Under the pieces are notes generated by a model. It did not search any database. It saw nothing but the letters and a program-made list of their open reading frames with translations, and was not told the origin of the DNA. Below, piece after piece: positions 57,956-64,000 of a stretch of 64,000 nucleotides of DNA. Made by a program: the position numbers and the translations under genes. Origin of the DNA: Nemophila menziesii (lineage: Eukaryota > Streptophyta > Magnoliopsida > Boraginales > Hydrophyllaceae); NCBI GenBank assembly GCA_029959085.1, contig JARWIR010000007.1:41591137-41655136 (forward strand). Direction: 5' to 3'. Within the stretch, counting starts at the first letter, position 1, and the number at the start of each line of letters is the position of its first letter.

Positions 57956-58491
57956 GAGTCTTTTTGAGTCGTGGGGACACAACTCATCTTTGAGTTGGGG
58001 GTGGGGTAATCGTTTTTCTCATCCCTGTTTTGAGTATAACGCTTTGACAGAAAAACAAAAAGAAAATTGAAATTGAAAAAAAAAACAGTTTAGGAAATAG
58101 GGTGTTGAACTAGTTAAACCTTGTATATGTCTCAAAAAAGCATGTCAAACAACTCTATGATATTGATTAGAAGGGTGCTTTATAATTTTCCATATGATAC
58201 TTAAATTCTATAAAAAACGGATTAATGTAGATGGAAAATATTAGTGAACAATGCATATAAGGAACTTTAAACAAAGAGATAAGTGAGTAGGTGTGTACAA
58301 TGTGAGGTCCAACCTAGTTGAAAATCTACTTTACTTGTAAATTTGACATAAATGAGTTACCAAGATCACATATCTCGGAAAAGGACTAAGACATATCTTT
58401 GTTAGACCCTTGTTTAGTTTACCTTTTTACCAAATGATAGTTTATCATTTGTAGCCCCTATGAGCCTTAAGCCTTTTCTTTATCAGCCATA
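57956..58491 (+). mobile_element. 3' internal segment of a retroelement, plus orientation
   Basis: TGAGTCGTGGGGACACAACTC, TTGAGTTGGGGGTGGGGT and CCTTAAGCCTTTTCTTTATC match, in reverse, 14480-13990 of the element described above. It stops at 58491 where an oppositely oriented LTR begins. Confidence 0.6.
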
Positions 58492-60012
58492 TGGTAGGGG
58501 CAAATGTGTGATAAATAAACAAATAAATAAGATAATAATAAAGGACACGCACCTTTGACTACAACGAGAATCTCATTGCAAGTATTACAGATCGTTTGCA
58601 AGTTTAGTTTGTAAGTAAAGTTCGTTCGCAGGGATTTAATCTGTTAGATCTACTTGTATTCAATAAGCGTAGACGAATTTTGATGTTTAGATTAAAACAG
58701 TGATAAGAGGAATAATTATCTGATGTGAATAAAAAATAAGAATGCAGATAAATAAATATGAATGTAATTTTTCAGATAAATTAGGGTTACTAAAATAAGT
58801 CTATCTTACTAAGTTGTTATTCTAATCTTAAGGGTGAATTGAGCATTATATACTAATTGAGATTCTAAATTCTTCCTAACCCCGTCAGGATGGACTTAGG
58901 AGCAACCTCTCCACTACCAGGGGATTTGGGTAAGGGGATTTGGCTATCTAGCTAGGCAAGCCCGCAAAGATCACTGTCGCACACTAGATGATTATGTGGT
59001 GTTGTTAATATTTGAATCCCCTTTCCGGGCGTTAACTCATTTACTAAGGATAGTCCTAAGATTGGCCAATATAGGGCTGGAACAATAAGTCAAAGCACAT
59101 AATACAGATATACGCAAAGCTCAAATCAATTAAAATAACAAATATTATTATGGAATGTAAGATAAAATAATAACCCAACAATCAAGAATAAAACTTATAG
59201 AATAAAAGTTTAGAAATATGGTGAAGCCACAAATATATAGCAAATTGCCCTAAATATAGAGAAGGAGAGATGTAGAAGAGGAGTTTGTCATTCACCAACT
59301 TCTTGCTTCTTGTCTTCCTCTACATGTCAGCTTGCTTCTCGGGATGTTTATAAGTTTATATTGAAGAATAATTGAGCAAGGACTAAGCTATGGCTTAGAA
59401 CTAAGCAAGGACGTGTTTAAAATGATAAGAGGGTATATTTATAGGTGTTAAGAAGACCCTAGGTCGAAATATTGAGTGGAAGGCAAGTAATTGGAATCCT
59501 TTTCCAATTCAAATTCGTTTCCTAAAATATAGGAGAGGATAAACACTGCTCACTGTTTTGGTCATATCTTCTTCGTTATTGGTCCGATTTTCGCCTACTT
59601 TATATCGAAACGAACGAAGCAAAAATATATATCTTTACTCTTTTGAATGCTCATGTAAATTCCCATCCGATTTGAAACTATCTTCACTTTATTGGACATA
59701 GCTGCAGAATTTTAGATTTACATGGCAGCTTTTCCTTTCCTATTTTATCTCTACTTTCTTTATCTCTTGATTCCTTCCATATATTCTTTCCTTATCTTAT
59801 TAGAATTGATTTGGCGTCTAATTATATTCCATAAACCTCAAGAGTTTCACGTTAACACACAAATTAAACCAAATATGCTCTAAAAGTAATAAATCATCAA
59901 ATCAAAACAAGTACTAAGAAATTATCAAATAAAAATCTGTAATTAATTAATCAAATACACCTAAAATGATGTCTCCAACCTAGATTATTATATAAAAAAT
60001 AGGGAGACATCA
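58492..60012 (-). repeat. LTR (3' LTR of a minus-oriented element), about 1521 bp
   Basis: Plus strand TGGTAGGGGCAAATGTGTG ... TAGGGAGACATCA. Clearly related to the solo LTR at 32623-34135 (shared CGTCTACGCTTATTGAATAC and its reverse, AAACTTGCAAACGAT-type phrases). The right side continues into the internal PPT region, so it is not a solo LTR. Confidence 0.8.
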
Positions 60013-60700
60013 AGACCCTCAACTCAAAGTTGTATCGTCCCGATACAATAAAGATAAAAATAAATGGGAGTCTCTAAATACACACCTAAGTCAATTAAGT
60101 ACAATAGGGCAGAAGATAACAAAATATATATAATAAACTCAAAGAAAATACTCAGAAAATTTCATGTAATAATATTTACAAACTAATTTACCTGTACACT
60201 TGTCATACTCACAATCAACATGGTTCAAATTCAAGATCAGATTAGCTTTGCAATGCACGAATGAGAGGTTATTAACTTAGCTTACCAAGGTAGCTATAGA
60301 TTGTTCATCGAACTTCACTAGTATCCAAAGATCCATCTAAATATTCTCTAACGGTTAAATCGCTTCTAGATCACATAGCAAAGAATCAAAAGGACTTTAA
60401 GGTTGTAGTGTTGGCTTAGGGACGGTATGATACATATATTTGGATAATTTAGAGTGAGATTTTGGCTCTCTCCTCACTAGCCATCAATGAAACGCCCTAG
60501 ATCTTGCTCTCATAAAACATTCTCACTCAACCCAATGAATTGATGCACTAATTAGCATCCCTAATAACCCAAAACTAAGCATAAGCATGATCACATAAAA
60601 ATTCCACTTTGTCGGTCCAAATCATATATATTTTCATATAATTTTTTCTTTTGTAATATAGCTATGAATCTCTTTTTTATGTGAGATGTAATGCTAATTT
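60013..60700 (-). mobile_element. 3' internal region of the minus-oriented retroelement, truncated
   Basis: Starts AGACCCTCAACTCAAAG with TATCGTCCCGATA, as at 13066, and follows that region through TTTTGGCTCTCTCCTCACT and AAAATTCCACTTTGTCGG to about 60640, then loses similarity. Confidence 0.72.
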
Positions 60701-61628
60701 TTCACATATATTTTTTTTTCATAATTTTGCTTCAAACCATTCTTCCAAATTCAAAGTCAATCTTAATATATGATCATTTTTATGGACGTAGCTGGTGATA
60801 TTCAGATTTATTTGGCAACATTTCCTTTCTTAGTTTATCCTTTCTTTCCTTTATCTCCAATTTTCATCCTTATCTTCTTTCCTTTATCTCTTAGAATTGA
60901 TTAGAAGCAAGAGCCTTTACAAGCCAACCACGATGACAAACAGAATCACCATTGCCTAGAGTCGCTGAGCTTTGCAACGCCGCTCAGCCTGCATATCTTG
61001 AGCTTACACCATGATTAATTAGCATTTTGTATTTGAGATTTGAACCAGAACCTCCAGCGTTGCCTCCAACCACTATCTCTGCCACTTATTTAAACCCTAT
61101 GAAGGAGGCAAATCGCAAATTTTTGGAAAGAGGGAAAAGAGGGTTTGTGTGAGGGTATTTTTAGTTTTAGGATTCAAATAAAATATAATAGATATATGTA
61201 AGAATAATTAGGGTATGAAAACTATTGAAAACTAGTGTATACCAATTAACCTTTACAAATAACAAAATAAAACTCAATGTCTTTTGAATCCTGATTAGGA
61301 AATTTCAAAATCCTTTGGATTAATATATATCTTAAATCTTCACCCCTTAATTATTAGAAAATGGTCACAATATGAGTAAAAAATACACATAAATATAGGT
61401 TTATTTTCTCAATCTAATTATTAGTATTCTAATCACTAATTATAGCAATTTGAAAAGGATTGATAAAATCTATATTATTTTAGAGAAAAAATTATGAAGG
61501 ACGGGTAATAGATCTAGTGAGTGTGACACAACATGTCAATTAATATATATTTTGGGCGTGCTATTAATATTTCATTATCCCCGATTGTAACGCTAAGACA
61601 AAAAAACTAACGATAGAACTCGTCGACG
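60701..61628. other. non-coding region
   Basis: No recognised gene. It contains retroelement-like phrases up to about 60900 (TTTATCTCTTAGAATTGATT also occurs in the LTR at 59760-59815) and then AT-rich sequence upstream of the small open frame. Confidence 0.4.
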
Positions 61629-62021
61629 ATGCCGAAAAATGGTCGACCACCTATGATGTCGAAGAATTCTCCACCACCCATGATTCCGATATACACTATG
61701 CCGTATATCGTGCCAATTTATCCTTTGCCTCTTACGATTCCAGATTATGTTTCATCTCCAGATTATGTTTCATCACCAGTGATGTTCAATCCTTCACCGC
61801 CGATCAAATCCCACCACTCAAGGAAGATCAATGCGAGGAAGGGTACCAAAACTGGGTTCACAAGTTCCGAATGGTCCCCGATCAATGATGGTATACACAT
61901 TATTGACGATCGCAAGGCATTAGTATCGAAATCAGAGGTCAATAAACAAATCCATATGGTTTTGTTTGGCCACAACATGAAGAAGAGATTGTCGGTGTTT
62001 GTCAACATTTGTCCGGAGTGA
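61629..62021 (+). CDS. small proline-rich protein of unknown function, candidate
   Basis: A 130-residue frame from ATG 61629 to TGA 62019-62021. The N-terminal half is Pro/Met/Tyr-rich (MPKNGRPPMMSKNSPPPMIP, IPDYVSSPDYVSSPV with an immediate 6-residue duplication). It is followed by a basic stretch (SHHSRKINARKGTKTG) and a more globular-looking C-terminus (ALVSKSEVNKQIHMVLFGHN). I recognise no domain. The higher GC content and codon-like composition relative to AT-rich flanks favour a real or recently lost gene. The opposite strand is also open for 81 codons (61763-62008) but looks like a shadow. Confidence 0.45.
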   Translation: MPKNGRPPMMSKNSPPPMIPIYTMPYIVPIYPLPLTIPDYVSSPDYVSSPVMFNPSPPIKSHHSRKINARKGTKTGFTSSEWSPINDGIHIIDDRKALVSKSEVNKQIHMVLFGHNMKKRLSVFVNICPE

Positions 62022-62283
62022 AATCTATTGGGAGTAGAATTTGCCGGAGAAGATTTCCAGATCTGAATTTTTTTCTTTATTTATCTTTTCAAACTGGGGT
62101 AAAATTTACTTACATTGGAAATTAAAAATCTGTTTCTATTAAATGTATGAATTGGGTATGTTATTAGTTTTTATTGGATGTGGAATTATTCCGTATATTG
62201 CTTGAATGTGTGTTAGTATAATAACTTGTTCTGGGTTTGCATTTCCATACAATAGCATATGGGCATATGGTAAAATTTATTTT

Positions 62284-62378
62284 GGGGTGGGGGGAGTGGG
62301 GTAGGGTAAGGGTGATTTACCCCGTCAAGTAGGAGGGAATAAACACATATCACCCCCTCCCCCTCCTCCCCCTCCCCC
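62284..62378. repeat. G-run block followed by C-run block
   Basis: 62284-62312 has six G runs of three or more (GGGGTGGGGGGAGTGGGG...). 62353-62378 is a mirror-like C-rich tract (CCCCCTCCCCCTCCTCCC...). They lie about 40 bp apart and could pair as a hairpin or form a G-quadruplex. Confidence 0.85.
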
Positions 62379-63918
62379 AACTCTATATTTCTGTTGTGTG
62401 ACTAAGGTATATGATGTAGTTTTACAAGAAATTGTTAATTTGATTTAAGAAAATAAATTGAACTAGCTAAAACAGTATATATTTATTATATGCTTGTTAA
62501 TGAAGTATTTTGAAGAACAATACTATTTTATTTTCTATTGTAATAGTTCTCGTGTATCTGGAGAACAATAACCACTTTACTGGTTGCATTAATAAATAAA
62601 TATTTTGTGACATTTTATCTAATTTATGGCTTGTCTACCTACTATCTTAATTAAAAAAGTGTGTAGGTTAATTATCCATCCTTAGGATTACTTAATATAA
62701 TGTATTAGAGAAAAAAAGGTATAGTCACATATTTATCTAAACATTCATACCTCTATAATTAAAATTATTGGTAGTTCTTCGCTGTTCAACACTCTTTAAA
62801 TTTATAGGCAAATTCTCAACACAAGGATTATGTTGCAACTCTTCATTTTCTCCATGACATTCTCATTCTTTCATTGTCTCTCACAATCTTGTTTAAGAAT
62901 ACGACACCAAGTATTCCAAATTTTCCTTTCCATGATTTTTAAACGATCGAAGGAAAGAGCGACAAGAAAAAACTGTCAAGCATATATAACTCACCAATTG
63001 ACATCTCTACAGTTAAATTTATGCATAAAGTAGAGTATAGTTTAATCATCTTTCAACTAAGATTTTATGATTTAGCTAGTAAAGACCAAGATGATCTATG
63101 ATACTCTTGATGAAGTTTTGTTATGAACTTATATCCTCGTCATGAAAGTTCTCTATCTTTATACACTATTTTGTTTAGGCAACTGCAATATCTTGAGTAC
63201 TTTGATTGTTGTTATACGGGTGAATTATGCCTAACCTCCACGTGGTCTATCCTAATAGCATGAAAATGCCATATACTCTAAAAAATCGAGAACCCCCCCC
63301 CCCTCCCACAAGGTCTTAAATAATGGATATGAAACTCATTATATCATTTTTCTTGTTAGAAATGTACTTAAAGTGCATTAATATGATTATATATTGTATA
63401 TTTTATGTTTTTAAGGTATTAGAAAGCTAAAACATCAGCCTAAGCCATCAATCTTTAATATATTTTAGCCGTTTGATACCTTACAAAAAATAAAATATAC
63501 TATAAAAATCACAAAATACCCCCTCCCTCCCCCAAAACAATCAATTTTGACAATTTGATACTTTAAAACTTAAAATATACAATATATAATCGCGTTAATT
63601 CACTTAAAGTACATTTTTAACCAGAAAATTAATCGCTGAAGGTGGGAGTAGGGTGGGGTTTGTACCTATTATTTTAGACCACATGTGGTTTCTTGCAATT
63701 TTTAGAGTATATGAGATTTACGTGCTAGTAAGGTATACCACATGGGGTTCATATGTAATGCACCCTTAATATGCAACTTCCAAATTGAATACTCCTATGC
63801 ATAATGATCTGGGTATAACTCAAACAAAATGGTTGCATAGATATGACATCCAAAATCATTCATATCGGTAATCTTCTTATATGTAAGCTTTATTGCACAT
63901 ACAGTCACGTCTAAGTAT
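62379..63918. other. AT-rich non-coding region
   Basis: No supported gene. It holds an 11-base C run at 63293-63303 and a further C-rich tract at 63520-63532 (CCCCCTCCCTCCCCC). 63390-63600 contains inverted copies of phrases such as TATATTGTATATTTTATG/ATACAATATATAATCGCG, suggesting an undelimited inverted-repeat element between about 63290 and 63660. Confidence 0.45.
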
Positions 63919-63920
63919 TA

Positions 63921-64000
63921 CTCCTTCCGTCTCCAAAAGGTAGTCACACTTTCTTTTGCACACAAATTAAGAAATGACATTTATTGATCACGTGATCACT
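63921..64000. mobile_element. Stowaway-like MITE, left end, cut by window edge
   Basis: CTCCTTCCGTCTCCAAAAGG, preceded by TA (63919-63920), closely matches the Stowaway/Tc1-mariner terminus CTCCCTCCGTCYC with its TA target. The remainder lies outside the window. Confidence 0.65.

Overview
The window is AT-rich plant nuclear DNA, almost certainly from a eudicot. Evidence for this is a split plant-type GH3 beta-xylosidase gene with GT-AG introns, a plant-specific WRKY19-like zinc-repeat protein gene, many plant LINE, Ty3/gypsy, hAT, Mutator-like and Stowaway-like elements, and fragments of plastid ycf2 and 25S rDNA. I cannot name the species. Only two host genes are well supported: a BXL1-like beta-xylosidase (5033-7836, +, seven exons, with a 4-base AT insertion that breaks the last exon) and a single-exon 585-residue protein with eleven Cys/His repeats (51036-52793, +). 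A terminal exon beside the first LINE (3450-3756, +) and a 130-residue proline-rich reading frame (61629-62021, +) are weaker candidates.

Layout. 1-3445: 5'-truncated LINE, minus strand, entering from the left edge. 3450-7860: orphan terminal exon, then the beta-xylosidase gene. 7860-9650: AT-rich spacer, a long (TA)n tract and a complete 781-bp hAT-type element with an 8-bp target duplication. 10486-21511: a 7.5-kb-period duplication made of an LTR retroelement (1.57-kb LTR family starting TGATGTCTCC; one ORF of the 'putative plant transposon protein' type, 14551-15615 minus), interrupted by a 2.2-kb hAT element. Its 5' region carries an array of AAACCGGGTTCCCGGTTT palindromes. 24146-25717: solo LTR of the same family. 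26090-30356: minus-strand Ty3/gypsy remnant (5' LTR, PBS, gag, protease). 31226-31780: plastid ycf2 fragment joined to a 25S rDNA fragment. 31980-34780: another gypsy fragment (protease) split by a solo LTR. 35260-36045: hAT element. 37060-41711: very decayed plus-strand LINE. 42959-47345: minus-strand LINE with a long RT reading frame. 47350-48620: Mutator-like transposase remnant.

50160-52800 holds the zinc-repeat gene with a pyrimidine-rich leader and a probable leader intron. 53204-54331 is a four-copy 285-bp tandem repeat. It is followed by a repetitive GGGCC-rich and GA-rich block (54700-55800), a LINE ORF1 fragment (56290-56740), two related retroelements meeting in opposite orientation at 58491/58492, and finally the proline-rich frame, a G-run/C-run pair and the start of a Stowaway-like MITE at the right edge.

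Nothing in the window forms a host operon or pathway. The main story is layered transposon insertion, and target-site duplications let several insertions be delimited to the base. The most unusual structure is the duplicated retroelement with the palindrome array (10486-21511). I see no evidence for a wholly new gene system.
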